Shown: positions 8,801 to 23,800 of the stretch, in pieces
Layout of the letters: each line of letters starts with the position of its first letter
Position numbering within the stretch: the first letter of the stretch is position 1
NCBI GenBank assembly: GCA_049115735.1
Contig: JAGDZP010000039.1
Coordinates: forward strand, 21,365-85,364
Direction of reading: 5' to 3'
Source: CAXBNB01 sp049115735
GTDB taxonomy: Bacteria; Bacteroidota; Bacteroidia; Cytophagales; Cyclobacteriaceae
Length of the DNA stretch: 64,000 nt
Made by a program: the position numbers and the translations under genes
Notes under the pieces: generated by a model
Databases searched by the model: none
Told to the model about the DNA's origin: nothing
The model's input: the letters and a program-made list of their open reading frames with translations, nothing else

Positions 8801-11800
8801 TCAAAGGTAATGTCTTCCACGAACAACCTAATTGGGTCAGCATCAATATCATGATCGATGCAGTAGTCGCTTTCATCGCGTGAGAAACCTGCAACATCCA
8901 CTTTGATAGTCGGTTCTGGAGTACGATAGACCCTAATGATCATTCTATTATCATAATCCACTACACCTGCTTCCGCATCAGACGCCAGGGTACTTCCTGT
9001 ACAGCCAAATTCATTTGTATATGACATATCGAAAATAAAGTCAATCGATGTAGCTGTCACTAGCGTAGGGTTAGCTGCTTCGGCCACTTGAATTGCAGCT
9101 CGTGGATAAAAGTATGCCTGTCCACTTGTACCAACATTTTCAAGAGAGGTAGCACCCAGCTCATAATTGTTTTCAACAAATGATGCTGATGTTCGCGAAC
9201 CTTGAACGACCTGATTTGTTACATCAGTTAACAATATCCTATCTGCTATTGCGGCATCTGCATCAGAGATATCATCAATACAAACTTCAACCACACCCGC
9301 AACAACCAAAGACGAACCATTTTGAGTAATATCATATTCAGGCACAGGTAGGTTGTGAATTGTAACTGATTGGGCAATCAAATTTGTACACAAAAATTCC
9401 GTTTCGTAAAACAAATCGATATCGACCGTTATCGAACGACTGCTTCGAGTAGCAGTGGCACCTGAATCATCCAACATTCCTGCATTAATAGCATCAAGGA
9501 ATAAACGCTCGATATTTATATCAGCTGTTCCATCGTTGTTGTCTTCCAGAGCTGCTGGAGTAGGTGTAAAATCTGATACGCTAAAAGTAGCAACAGTTAT
9601 TCCACTCTCCTCGGCCAAAGAACTCCTCAAAGTCAATCTTCCTTCATCTACGCATACTTCTTCGTCTGCGCTTGTTCCCTGTTGCTCATAAGTATAAGAC
9701 AAGGTAGGGCGGGGATATATTTTGATTGTAATATCTGTGGTGCTTGTACAATTGTTAAAATTACCCTGATACTGGTCGAAAGACAGATCCTGATAAGTCA
9801 TGGTAATCGTATGACTGGTAAACTCTCCTCCTACTTCAGAACCTCCTGCGCCCAAATGCCAGGTCATAAAATCTATGACTGGATTACCAGTACCACTGTC
9901 GGTAAATGTAGCCGAAGAGGCTACTGAAGAACCAACGACAGAGTAGCTTAAATTGGCTAAATCAGAACCTGCAATAATTCCTGTATTAGTCGAAAGTGCC
10001 AATTCAAGATCGACATCTTCCTGACAGAATTCTTCACCATCAGTGATCAGAGTAAAGTTAAGATCCGGTAAAGGTTGTTGAACATGATCTTCTGAAATAA
10101 AGTAACTACAACCAGAAATTCCCTTTGTAATGGTCACATCAATAGTAAAGACAATTGAAGCTGAACTATAGGTAATGAAATTACCATTGCTCATTCCTGA
10201 CACAGAGGCCAATCCTCTATTTAGGATTATAGAATTACCATTCGCATCCTGAATATCTGTTGCATCGTTGGGCAGATCCCAGTCGAATGTATAGTCTGAA
10301 TAATCTGAAATCCCATCTAATTCAACAAAGGCTGTAATAGGAGAACCTTCGCAAATATCCTGAAACTTAATCTGCGCACCATCTTCCGCTGGGTCATCAG
10401 ATCCAGTAACTTCAATTGGATCTGGCAATGGATTAACATGTATGTCCTTATATATTACATGCTCGCATGCGTTTATATCAGAATAAGTATATTGTATGGT
10501 ATAAGCTGCCCTAGGAGCATGCTCTGAAGGATGGGCAACTGCAGGGTTAAAAGTAGCCAGGTTATTACCTGTAGGTACTACTCCAGGACCACTGAATGTA
10601 CCTCCACCAGCAAACACATCACCATCGGTATCTGTTCCAAATGCACCTACGAGATCAACCAGGTCATCATCATAACAAAACTCATCTCCTGAGTCATCAC
10701 CAGCGATACCTTCAAAAGTTGAAGAATTGATATCCACATCATTCACTGTAAACGAAATATCAGCTCTTGGATGCATCGTAATAGTCCTACTTATGGTATT
10801 GATACATTGGGATTCGTTTTCCTGATACTCTCTTGATTTATCCTTATATTCAACAGTAATGGTATGGACTGTTGATGGTCCTCCAATTATTCTATACTCA
10901 TCCGGAGAACCATTATTGTCGGTATCATAATTAACAGGAGCATTTCCTCCAGCTAATTCATGCCATCCCATAGTAGAGCCTGGAATTCCAAGGAAATCAA
11001 TTTCTACATTTGTACCGCCACCAGATGCAATTTGAGCGGTAGCGGAATTAGCACTATTATATGAGTCCACAGACCAGGAAACGATATCACCAGCAGGTAC
11101 TGGTGACCCACCATCAGTCAATATAGTCGTGAAACTTCCAAAGTCGGTACAATACTCATCGTTATCCTCAATAAAATCGAAATCCAATTCCGGCAATAAT
11201 TGTTGCTCGTGATCTTCAATTATAGTGAAACCACAACCAGGAGTGGCGGTACCCTGAGTAACTGTAACACTAATGGTGAAGTTTCGAGTATCCGAACTGA
11301 ATGTAATAGAATTCGCCGTAACATCTCCTGTTACAGAAACAATTCCACTCATATCCGGTGTTCTGGACCCTGAATAGTCAGTTATTCCAGTCGCATCATT
11401 AGGTAAGTCCCATTCGAATGTATAGTTAGAATAGTCTCCAATGCCCAAATCAACATAAGCTACAATTTGAGATTCCTCACAAATTTCAAAAAACTTGATT
11501 TGATCACCACCTTGAGGGCCACCAGCTACTTCAATAGGATCAGGAAGAGGATTAACATATATATCTTTTTCTACAAAATTCTCACATCCAAACTCATCAT
11601 TATATGTAAATCTGATTGTATGGGTAGAACGAGCAGCATGAGGTGTTCCATGTGCAATGGCTGGATCAAACAATGCATTATTATTGGCACCTGTTGGAAT
11701 AATTGCCGCTGGCGTAGTTGTGCTAGAAAAACTACCGTTACCAAATTCCAAGGTATACCCTCTTCCATCCGTCAAAGTACCAAAGGCACCATCCAAATCT

Positions 11801-14800
11801 ATTAGACCACTATCATAACAAAATTCATCGGAAGAATCATCCCCATTGGTTCCTACAAAACCAGCATCAAAAATATCAACAGATTTTACTGTAAATGATA
11901 AGTCTGGATCAGGGTATATCGTAATAGTCGCAGAAACTGTATTCGTACAATTGGTATTCAAGCCTTGATAAGTGTTGAAACTTAAGTCCTGATATGTTAC
12001 GGTTATGGTATGAGTTGTAGCCGTTCCTCCAGTCACTGTTCCACCGGCATCCAAATGCCACTGTTGGAAATCAATTACAGGATTGGCATCTTCACCAGTG
12101 AAAGAATTGGTGGTTACCGTATTTACAGCGAAACTGGAAGTCACAGAGAAACTCATATTGTCCAAGTCACTGCCTGTTATTAGACCCGTATCTGTGGACA
12201 AAGCCAGCGTCAAATCTGACTCTTCCTGACAAAAAGTTCCTCCATCTGATATCTTAGTGAAGCTTAACTCTGGAAGTTCCTGTTGATCATGATTTTCATC
12301 TATTTGAATTGAACACCCTGTGACGATATTGGTAATGGTAACACTTATATCAAAATTATGATCTGCTGCATCATTGGTAATAGCCGATTCATACGTTACC
12401 ATATTGTCAACTGTTGAACTGTTGCCAATGGCATCACCTGGTAAATCCCAATCAAAGGTATAATTGGAATAGTCAGAAATCCCATCCAACTCCACAAATG
12501 CAACAATTGGTGATTCAGAGCATATTTGAGAGAACTGTATTTGATCATTACCTGGTCCGAATTCAACCGGATCGGGAAGAGGGTCAACATTTAATGTTTT
12601 CGTAACTGCATATATACAGCCATTAGGATCTGTATATGTAAATGTTATATCATAGCCGGTTTGAACTTTATGAGGGTCTGAGCCGTGTGCAGCTTCGGGA
12701 TTCCAGGTGGCCAGGGAGTTACCGGTAGGTATTACTCCAGGACCTGAGAATGAACCAGATCCACCCGTAAGGTCAGAGCCATCTGCAAATATTCCTTGAA
12801 GCGATATCAATCCATAGTCATAACAGAAAGTCTCTGTGTAACCACCTTCTAGTTCATTAAGGAATTCAACATCAAACGAGATGTCCGGCAGTGGATTAAT
12901 TGTGATCGTTCTTTCAATAATATTTGAACATTGCGTAAAAGCACCCTGATAATCTCTTGTATTATCTTGATAGGTCATAGTAATGGTGTGTACAGTCGAT
13001 GGGCCTCCCACTATATCACCCATAGTTGGAGAATTACCTCCTGCAGCCACATGCCATGCATCAATATCAATGGTCGGATTCGAACCTGAACCTGAGAAAA
13101 TCTGCGCTGTGGATATAGTTCCTGCACCAGTATTGTAAGAATCTACTGTCCATGTTATAGTAGAGGAAGCAGCATCAACGACACCATCTTTTAATGTAAG
13201 AATTACATCAGAATCACTCGAACAGAATTGCTGACCCGGACCAATACCATCAATATTCAAGTTTGGCAAATCCTGCTTGATATGACTCTCAACAACAGTT
13301 ACCTGGCAACCTTCAGGATTGGTAACTACAACACTAAAGTTCAAGTTATTGGCAGATTCTTCGAATGAAATGCTGTTTGTATTACTCATGCTTCCCACCA
13401 GAGAACCATTAACTGTCCAGTCGAATGTATAATTGGTGTAATCACTAATAGGTGAGGCGCCATCTGCAGGATCAAGCATTTCAATTAATGCAGCTATCTC
13501 GTTTTCTGAATCACTTACAGCATCACTTTCTTTACATATTTGGGTAAACTGAATTTGATTCACATCCTCAGTACCTGATGGCTTTGGTCTTGGTTTAACA
13601 ATTATGGTCTTACTTAAGGTGATATCACAGCCTAAAAGATCTGTATAAGTGAAGGTAACATCATAAGAATCCTCTGGTGCAAAAGGATCAGGGTGCGCAG
13701 TAGCTATTACAAAATTCGCTTTATTATTCCCTAGGTTCCCAATTGCTCCACTTGGAGAATCAAAGAGGTTCCCGGATAAATTTGCCAACGGATCTAAAGT
13801 TATCGGCAATACGCCTTCCAAGTCCAAAACTCCATCGTCATAACACACCTCTATTGGGTCCGGATAAGCCGGATCATTTTCATAGTCCTGTCCTTTGATC
13901 AAGAATGTAGCCACGGGTTGAGGATTGATAGTAAACGAAAAAACTTTTGTTCTGGTACACTCAGCAATCGGATCAAAATAGTCTATTTCAAGATCAAAAT
14001 CAGTAGAAGAACCACCAGTATCTGTTCCGCCAGATGCATAATGGAATGCATCTAGACTCATTGTCAAAGGCCCATTGCCCGTTATTGGGGTACTAGCAAC
14101 TTCTACTATAGTATTTGTACCTCCTTCATAAAGTGTATATGTATAACTATTGCTTTCGATAAAATCAGCATCCGAGGTACTCGTCGAAAATGATGGAGCT
14201 AAATCAAAATAGCTTTCATCATGACAGAATTGATCCCCGGAATTGTACAAATCATATTCAACTGCAGGAGTAACCTCAGATTTAAAATAGAAATCTTCAG
14301 CTACTTTGAAGTTTACCGTGACAAATGCTGGTGGGCTATCGCAACCAACCATGTCAGCAAAAAATGAATTATCAGTGCGCTGAACCACGTTAAAATATCG
14401 TGTGGTGGCAGCAGTGATATCGGACATCCCTAAATCCCCAAATGTTGGCATTTCTCCTGTATATAGTAATGAAGAATTAACACCCCCTGAATTAGCCGAA
14501 TACCACAAAAACACTTTTTCATCACCAGGAAACGGTGCAGAACTATAGGTAGAACTTGCTGCCAGCACATCTGAAACAGAGTAATCCAATATACAAACCG
14601 AATAGGTAACATCTATAGGGTCAACTTCTTCATCAGCATAATCTACTGAAGATACGATAGCCTCATCTGCTATTGGGTGAACTGATATGGTAACCCTGGT
14701 CAATCCACTCTCACAACCACTAAAACCTGTATCCGCATTTCGGTTTGATATTCTAGATACATAAAATTCATATTCAGCCGGAACATCCTTATCGTAATAT

Positions 14801-17800
14801 ATGGTAGGTTGAAGATCAATGGCGTTGAGAGTAGAGCCACCAGGTACTCTTTTGATCTCAGTAGACATATCCGGAGCATACCAAATATACTCGTCTATAT
14901 CTGTGGCAGTATTAACAAAAGATGTAAACACTTCACCCTCGCAAATTTGTAAATCCAAAGTTTCCAATGTTGGGAAATCTCCAGCCAAAGTCGGAACTGA
15001 AGGACTTCCATAAACAGTAATATCCAAGCGAGTAGCTGGCCCTTCTCCTCCCTCATATGGAAGTTCAGCAGTAGCTGTACTTCCAGGTGTCTGGTCGTTC
15101 CAAACCTGAGAAACGTAAACAGTAAGTGTGGTAGTACCCGGGGCAATACCAAGATCTGAAGCATTCAATGTTCCAGTTGTATGATAATCATCTAGCACCA
15201 CCGATGTATTTTGACTACCATCTGGATTAGCTCCATAAATTTTATAATAAGCATCAGGTTTGCGAGATGCTGGAATAGACCCTGAATCATCCGGGTCTTC
15301 CAACTCAATATCCAAGAAAGTATCACAATACTCGACCTGATAATGATTTGTTTCTATTTCGAAAGCATTTGATACCTGGGCGTCAAGACCACTTACCCAG
15401 GTAGCATCTAATTGCGGACTAGCAGTTTCATTATAAATATTAACTGTGAATTTTCTTAACTCTCCCACGCAACCATCGGCGACCCGAGCAAAATAGAAAT
15501 CGTAAGTTTTACCAGCTTCAGGGCCTTCAATGGCAGGAGTTGCCGGATTATCATATGCTTGATTGAATTGCAAAAACCAGTTACCATTTTCTATAATAGG
15601 AGTCAAATCTTCTCTGTACCAATTATACCTAGACTGGGTTTCATTGGTTAGAAAATACCCTGTTGATGTAACAGCATTAACACCATAATATTCCACAAAG
15701 AAGGCATCATTTCCATTATAGTCTGTATCATTAGTTGAGGTTTCCTGCCAAACATCTCCAATAAAGGAAGGATAATTGTTATAATTGACAAATGGGGATG
15801 TGTTTCCGGTTTCTAAAGGACTCAATAATCTTCCTATTTCAGGAATACTATTAATGGTAACATCAAAGAAAGTGCTGCCAGTGCATGTCCCTGTTGGAGT
15901 CAACCCTTCGCTGGTATATACAATTCTATAATCTCCAGACTCATCCTCTACAGTATAATCTAATCCATTCTGATTAGGATCTGAGGGGTTGAAAGTACTC
16001 GTCATACTAGAAGTAAAATCAGCATAAAAAGAATAAGTGGAAGCCGCAGTAATATCCCATGTGGTTTCTGACGGATAATTATCTGTTGTAAGATTAACTG
16101 TAATTGGAGACTTAAAACAACCTGGATCAGTTCCAATACAAAAGTTTTCTTCTAACAGTGAAAAAGAAGGATTACCAAGTGCTGTAAGTGAAAATATTAC
16201 AGCTAGGTCAGCATCAACTACCTCAAAAGTATATGGGGCATAAATTCCATCACCAAATGAGTCAAACAAGCTGAAATCATATTCACCATCTGCTAAAACA
16301 ACCGGTCCTGAAGTATATGGTGTAAATGCAGCTGCATAAGGCCCCCCCTTGGCTGGTACAACCTCTGGGTCAGCTTTAAATAATACGTATCCCGTAGATA
16401 TTTCTGCGGTTTCAGACTCAACGATGGGCTTATAAATTGCAGTAGGATTCGAAGAGTCGCCATCAAAACCAGTAGCATATGTTGCAGTTCTTTGCAAAGC
16501 AAAAGGCGCATCGTCTCCACAATACACATCAGCGACATTAGATAGCTCTACAATTGGGTCACCGTAGACAAAAATATTTTCCTGGTTAAATCCACCTGGA
16601 TTGCTCAACCCTCGTTCTACATAAAGAGCAGCCCCACTACCATCTGGAACATCTATGCCACCAAAACCATTAAATGATGGCCAACTTGTAAAAGTTTCTG
16701 TATTGGCTGCTGTAGGATTTAGATTAAAGGTATAGGCTCCTCCAGTATAAGTAGTAATTTCAGAAGCAAACCGATACCAGAATTCACTATTACCACCAAA
16801 AGTTGCATTCCTAAAATATATATAATTTAATACCTGAGCCCCAGGCAGACTCGTAGAAAGATCGAATGACCGAGGAAATTCGCTAGCACACATATCTAAC
16901 GGTAAATTTCCATTGGTAAAAATTTGTGAAGGAAGATCCACTGTAAAATCAACTGTCTCAACAACTTGCTCACCTGTAATGTCATTGGTTACACTATATG
17001 TAATTTCGTTAACTGTAGTCTGAACGTTGGGATCAAAAGCGAGCGCTGGATCGAAGGTAACTACAATAGGATCTGTGGTTGGATTGGTTACAGTAACGCC
17101 ATCACCGTATATAAGTATGGTATGGCCCGTAGGGTTACTCAAATTGAGAGTAACCGCAGGGTTGTCCGAAATAAAGTTTCTATCATAAAATGAATCGACA
17201 TCATCTCCATCCGTATCGTCATAGATAAGTACATTGAAACGGAAAGGTTGGTTCTCACAAGTACCATTATCAATGGTAATATCATAAGAGTATAAACCCG
17301 GGCTTGTAGCGCCAAGTTCCACATTAGTGGTTGTTCCACCACCAGATGCGATTACAATTGGAGACCCAGAATCATCATACCATTCAGCATCATATCCGCC
17401 TTCATTCACAGTGATTGTAAAGGGAACCAAATATGGAGTTCCGGCGGTAGTAGCTACACTCACAGTACTTGTATTGCCACTAAGTCCTCCAGTCAAAGAT
17501 TCATTGACTCCAATTGTAGTACCTGTGGTCAAAAATACAGTCATCGAACTTCCATTATCCGTACCGGGAACCATTTCTCCAACGGATCCACCTGAAAATG
17601 TAAATTCTTCACCATCAGTGAAAGTTGGTCCGTGGGCGTTGTTATAGTTTACGACCAACGTACCTGTATAACTGGTAGCGTATTCTGTAACCGTTGAGCC
17701 ATCAACGTCAACATCAGTAATTGCATCTTCCACTTCCAAACTACTCAATTCTCCAATTTGGCTTTGCCCTGTCGAATAACCAGCGGTACCGCTAATACTA

Positions 17801-20800
17801 ATTACTTCACTGTTTGCAGCAACCGCACCTACTGCCTTTACAGTAAGGCCTATGATGGTAATAATGTCGCTATCATCATCACTATTATCATTATCGAGTT
17901 GAATACTAAAATTGGTTGTACCATTATACTGAACTGGGTTTGCGTCTACATCTACATCACCGCCATTATCCGTAACAGTAACAATAGCGCCGGTGTTATA
18001 CTCAAATCCAGCAGGAAGGGATAAAATAAACGTACCACCAGATGCAAAATCTGTACTATTCGTTTCAGTCAAAGTAATGTTATCTAATACCACTTCTTCC
18101 CCAATGCAAATAATCTCCGACGAAGGCTCAGAAATAACTACACCTCCCGTTACAGATACAATATCATTGGTCTGTGCGTCTGTCCCTACATTGGCGAAAG
18201 TATCGAAAGTCGATAATACAACTTGATATGGTCCTCCGGGATTTAGCGGAGTAATTGAGGTGCCTGGAAGTGTCCAGGTACCATCCATATTGTTGGTGGC
18301 GAACAATCCAAAATCAGTACCCACAGAAACCAGGATCGTGGCATTTGGATCGTCTACTATACCACCCAAGTCAGGAGTAGCATCTGAGGTGGAAACGATC
18401 TGAGTGACTGTTACGTAAGGTGCTGCTCCATCATCGGCAGCACCGAATGCCTGCGCAGGATTATTTGCTCCGGCTAAATCTTCTACAACGTCTGCAACGA
18501 TGGTTACAGTAGGGGTAGCATCAGTGTCATATACTCCACCACCAGCAATCTCATCTAATGTAAGTGTTGCTGTACTTGCCCCGATTGATATAGCATTTGC
18601 TGTATAACTACCACCATCCAAAGTAAAGTCATTTTCATCTAAACCTAAACTGACAATAGTTTCTGAAAACTCTATGGCTATCTCATCAATCTTACCATTT
18701 AGGTCATTGTCAGCGGTAATTGCCGACGTGATTACAGGACCAGCTCCATCTATTGTGGCTACAGAACCTGTTGCAGTAGAATTACCTCCACTAAAGCCAT
18801 CATCTTTTAAGGTACTGCCATTGTAATCTAAACTTCCGGTAGCAGCAGTACCTGATATGTCAAACAACAAAGTAAAAATTTGATCATTCGGATTGCCTGG
18901 ATCAACGGAATTGCTTGGAGATCCTACCACTCCAATAGCCACATTGCCATCTATATCAAATTCGCCGAAAATAATAGAAGAGTCTGTCACACTATCCTGC
19001 ATTTGTACAGCTACCTCATCAATATCTCCATCACCATCTACGTCAAATGTAGTAACGGTAGCATTGGCAATATCATCTGCCACCAGATCAGGCATGGTAA
19101 AGACATATTCATAAGTATCCAACATGGGACCACCCGTAGACCTACCAGAAACCCCTCCATCGGCAGGAGCAAGAGTATAGGTCTCTCGTCCATCAAATGG
19201 TCCATTATTTATATCATTTAGATACAATCGATATTTGGTCCCGTTATAATTCGTAATGTTGCTAGCATCATTGGTATTGTATGATATTGTTTTGCCAGCA
19301 TCACCAGCTCCTCCACTACCATCATCTCCAGCTTTCCATTCAATATCAGTATTTTGGGCATCATCAATAGTAGCTGAAGAGCCATTGGCAGCATAGGTAA
19401 AACAAATATCATCTTCATCACAGTCTGCTGTTCCATTTGTCCAACTATTCACGGTTATCAGCCCACCTACCGAGTTGGCAATTCTCGGTGCTCTACCTCC
19501 ACCATCTTCAGAAAACATTCCTTCTGAAAAAGTAAATTCAATATACCCTTGGTCAGCTGCTAGTATGGTATAATCTGCAGAAACCACTGTAACCTGTTGG
19601 TCATTGAACGTCAAGGTATTGGAAGCTGCTTCCGAAGCATCTAATAAAATATCTGCCAAATCCTCTACAGTAGAGCCATCAGTAGATATTTCAACTGACT
19701 CAGTACCATCTGGTGAAAGGGCATTCGGAGCAACCCCTAAAATAAATCTTAATATATCAGATGAACTCACGGGATCTCCTGCTTCGTCTCGCACATCAGT
19801 TACTGAGACCGTAGCTGCACTATTATTAATATTTATTTGAAAATCTGAAGTCAGAAAATCTCCGCCTGCCACTTTTCGTACTTCTTCGGAGAACTCCAAT
19901 TCAAAATATGCATTTGAAGAATTTATGAACGAATTTTTAATCACAGGCTCTGCAGCATCTGAAGGTGTAAGCGTACCAGACTGAATCAAATTACCTTGTG
20001 TGCCGTCATAGCTAGAAGAAGCAGCATCATCTCTTAGCGTTCCTTGTGTGAATACCAAATCGCCAGTAACTGCTGTCCCCACAAAAGTATTAAATCCCAA
20101 AGTGAAGATGTTGTCATCAGCTACCGGGGTATTATCTGTCGCATTTGCTGGAGCAGAAATAATACTATTGGGTTGAACTCCATCGAATGAAAAACTAGTT
20201 ATATCCAATGTTGAGTCATCAACATTATCACCAAGAATCACAGCTACTTCATCAATATTTCCATCCCCATCTGTATCGTAGGCTATAGCCGATGAACCCG
20301 CATCATCAAAGCCATCGGGATATGTATCTGCCAGAGTAACAGTATAATCATTCGTTGGAGTACCTAGCATCCCTATGCCTTGCCCAGGGTCTTCACTCTT
20401 TTTAATTTTATTATCCGCCGTTGTGAACAAAACAAAAGTCTCATTACCAATGGCATTTGCACTTACTGTAATATCTAATTCCCATTCATCATCCTGATCA
20501 TCACTTCCGTTTACTTCATCAAGGTCTTGCTTGTTGTTTCCTCCATCGGGTGTAGGAACGCTAAAAGTTGTCCCATTGCCCTGATCATTGTAAGATTTAG
20601 TGAATAAAGCCTTGTCACTTTTATATTCTAGCACTTTCGGCCCTCCATCTCCATCTCTATCTACTATTACAGAAAATGTGATCCGAATTATCGAATTGTC
20701 ACTATTTGGAAGTGCCGAAATAAATACGGGAACGTTTCCAGGATCAATGAAATTCAAATTGAGAGTAGGGTCAGTAATTTCCGAAGAACGCATTGCATTT

Positions 20801-23800
20801 CCAGCAGCATCATAAATGGACATACCGTCTAGTGGTTTTATATCAAAAACGTCATCACCATTATTGTCTACCGTTCCACCAACATCCAGCACAGCTCTCA
20901 AAACTACCGCATTACTAGAAAGGGTATTATCTAATTCATCTGTGACGGCAGTAATACTAACGCTTGTTGCTCCTCCGCCTCCATTCGAAAAATTCGTAGT
21001 AATCAAATCGCTAAAATCAATGGCACTTGATAAATCTGATGCATAAATGCCTTCGGAGAAAGTCATGGTAACATAAGCATTTCCTGACTGCACAGAAATA
21101 GAACCATCAACAAAAGCAGGGCCCGCCTTATCAATTTCAGTAATATTTCCATTGTCAACTGCGGGTAATCCTGTAGTCAGCGATTTAAAACCGTCATTAC
21201 CACCATTTGTAAATGTTGCCATAATCCCAGTTATTGCTGTTGTGTTTATTCCACTCACTTCAAAAGTAGCAAATTCATCCCCAGCTCCAGTATCGCTATT
21301 GTTTCCTACATTACCACTTCCATAACTTGAGAATACACCGACTGTACCAGTACCACCAGACAAATCAAAATCAAGAGCATCAACACTTGACTCATCGATG
21401 TTTTCATTTAGCTCGATAACCATCTCATCAATTTTACCATCAGGCGGAGTGTCAGTATCGAAAAAAGCAGCCGAAACAATAGTTGGATATGCTGCTACTT
21501 CAAAATTAGCGCTTGTTACTGATAACCCCGAAGAAGTACAGTTTTGGCCGGTCTGTGCTTGAACATCGGTAATTATTATTGTATTGGTACTACTAACGCT
21601 ACCAAGCTCTGCTGCAGTGATAGTGAATGCACCTACACCACCACCTCCGGATATTGTAGCTGTAGAGGTTTCATCGGTTGTCGCATTACCTCCAGTAATA
21701 TCATATGTGACTATATATGATCCATCTGCTAACAAACCGCCACTAGTGATAGATGCTGTAGCATCGGTGCTGACTCCTACATATGAATCAATACTCACAG
21801 CTAGGCTCGATACATCAGGTTTAGCCTCTACTGTAAATGTACCGCTTGTGGAAACACCGACTCCATTTACTGCACATTGCTGTCCTGTAGTATGAGCTAC
21901 GTCTGTAATAGTAAGACCATTTGATTCTGCATTTATAAGACTCACGCCTGGAACGATGAATGTACCTCCTCCAGTACCTCCTGTGACAGATACTGTGACC
22001 GTAAGACCTGCTACCGCATTGCTGCCACCAGTAATATTATAGGTAATCAGGTAATCTCCATCTGTCAAACTACCCGTGATTGTAGCGGTTGCATCTGCAT
22101 CCTGACAAACATCTGAAGGCATGCTGACTCCCATTCCTCCCGTAATTGGTAAGGGTTCAATTGAAAATGCAGCGCTTGATTCTGATAGGCTCACTGAGCA
22201 GTTTTCTCCGGACTGAGATTCAATGTCTGTTATCTCTAATTCGTCTGTTGTTCCTGGACTTGACAAATTTGCAGCTAATACTGTGAATGTTCCTGACCCC
22301 CCGCCTGTAATGTTTGCAGTAGCTGTCATTCCAGATGCTGCATTTGGACCTGTAATTATATCGTAAGTTATTGTATACAGCCCTGTCTCTAAACTTCCTG
22401 TAATACTCGCCGTTGCATCATTTCCCAAACATTCATCACTGACACTAACTCCTAATCCTGATATATCCGGAGCAGCCTCTGTAACAAAAGTTGAACTCGA
22501 TACAGTTAATCCTGCTACGCTACACATTGTTCCGGAAGTAGATTGTACTTCTGTGATTGTGACAACATTTCCAGGCCCTGCAGTATGTAGGTCATCTCCG
22601 GATATAGTGAATGTTCCTCCGCCACCTGTAGTAACTGCGGTAGACGTTAATCCCGTGGCATTATTTACCCCTCCACTAATGTTAAAAGTTATTGTATAGG
22701 TATCATCGGCCAGGTTACCGCTTATGGTGGCTGTGGCACTTACATCCTCGCAAACAGGATCAGGAATACTGACAGCAAGACTCGAAACATCTGGTTTTGC
22801 CTCTACCGCGAAGTTTCCTGTTGCTTCGTTTACTCCACTTACAGCACATTCTTGTCCAGTAGCGTATGCTACATCTGTCACAGTTAAATCATTGGTTGTT
22901 CCTGAATTGGCCAAAATACTTCCAGGTACTGTAAAAGAACCTGCTCCGCCTCCACCACTTATCGTGGTAGTCGAGGTTAATCCTGTGGCATCATTGCTCC
23001 CGCCTGTAATATCGTAGGTAATTATATAATCACCGTCAGCAAGTGCTCCCCCTCCTATAGTTACTGTTGCATCAACATCCTCGCAAACTGCCGATGGTAT
23101 GCTGACAGTCATTCCGCCTGTGATAGGTAAAGGTTCTACTGAAAATGCTGGGCTTGATTCTGATAGGCTCACTGAGCAGTTTTCTCCGGACTGAGATTCA
23201 ATGTCAGTTATCACCAAAACATCCGTAGTACCCGTGCTTGCTAAGTTTGCTGCCGGTACAATAAAGGTACCTGCCCCACCCCCGGTAATATTTGCAGTAG
23301 CTGTCATTCCAGATGCTGCGTTAGGACCTGTAGTTATATCGTAAGTTATTGTATATAGCCCTGTCGCTAAACTACCTGTAATACTCGCCGTTGCGTCATC
23401 CCCCAAACATTCGTCACTGACGCCAACTGCTAGACCCGATACAACTGGTATAGCTTCAACAATAAAAGTGTCAGTAATACTCAGACCAAATTGTTCACAT
23501 CCAGTAGCATTTTCAATCACCTTTGTTACAGTTACAGTATTTGACCCTCCGGTGTTGGTTAAACCTCCATTTGCGATGTTAAAAGATCCTGCACTCGCTG
23601 AAATGTTAACACTAGTGGCTGTCATTGAAGTTATGGTGTTCGTTCCTAATACATTGTAAACAATATCGTAATCGCCATCTGCTAGTCCAGTCAAATCCAC
23701 TGTTACGTCTGTACCTAAACATTCGTCAGCGACAGAGATAGCACTTAGTGTCGGAGGGGAGCATATATCTACTGAAAAATCAATATCGCTACCACCTACT

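Noticed and set aside
12396..12605. Frames opposite or shifted inside the giant gene, here and throughout 6-24 kb
   Set aside because: They are shadows of a strongly repetitive coding frame; none has its own start context or family motif.
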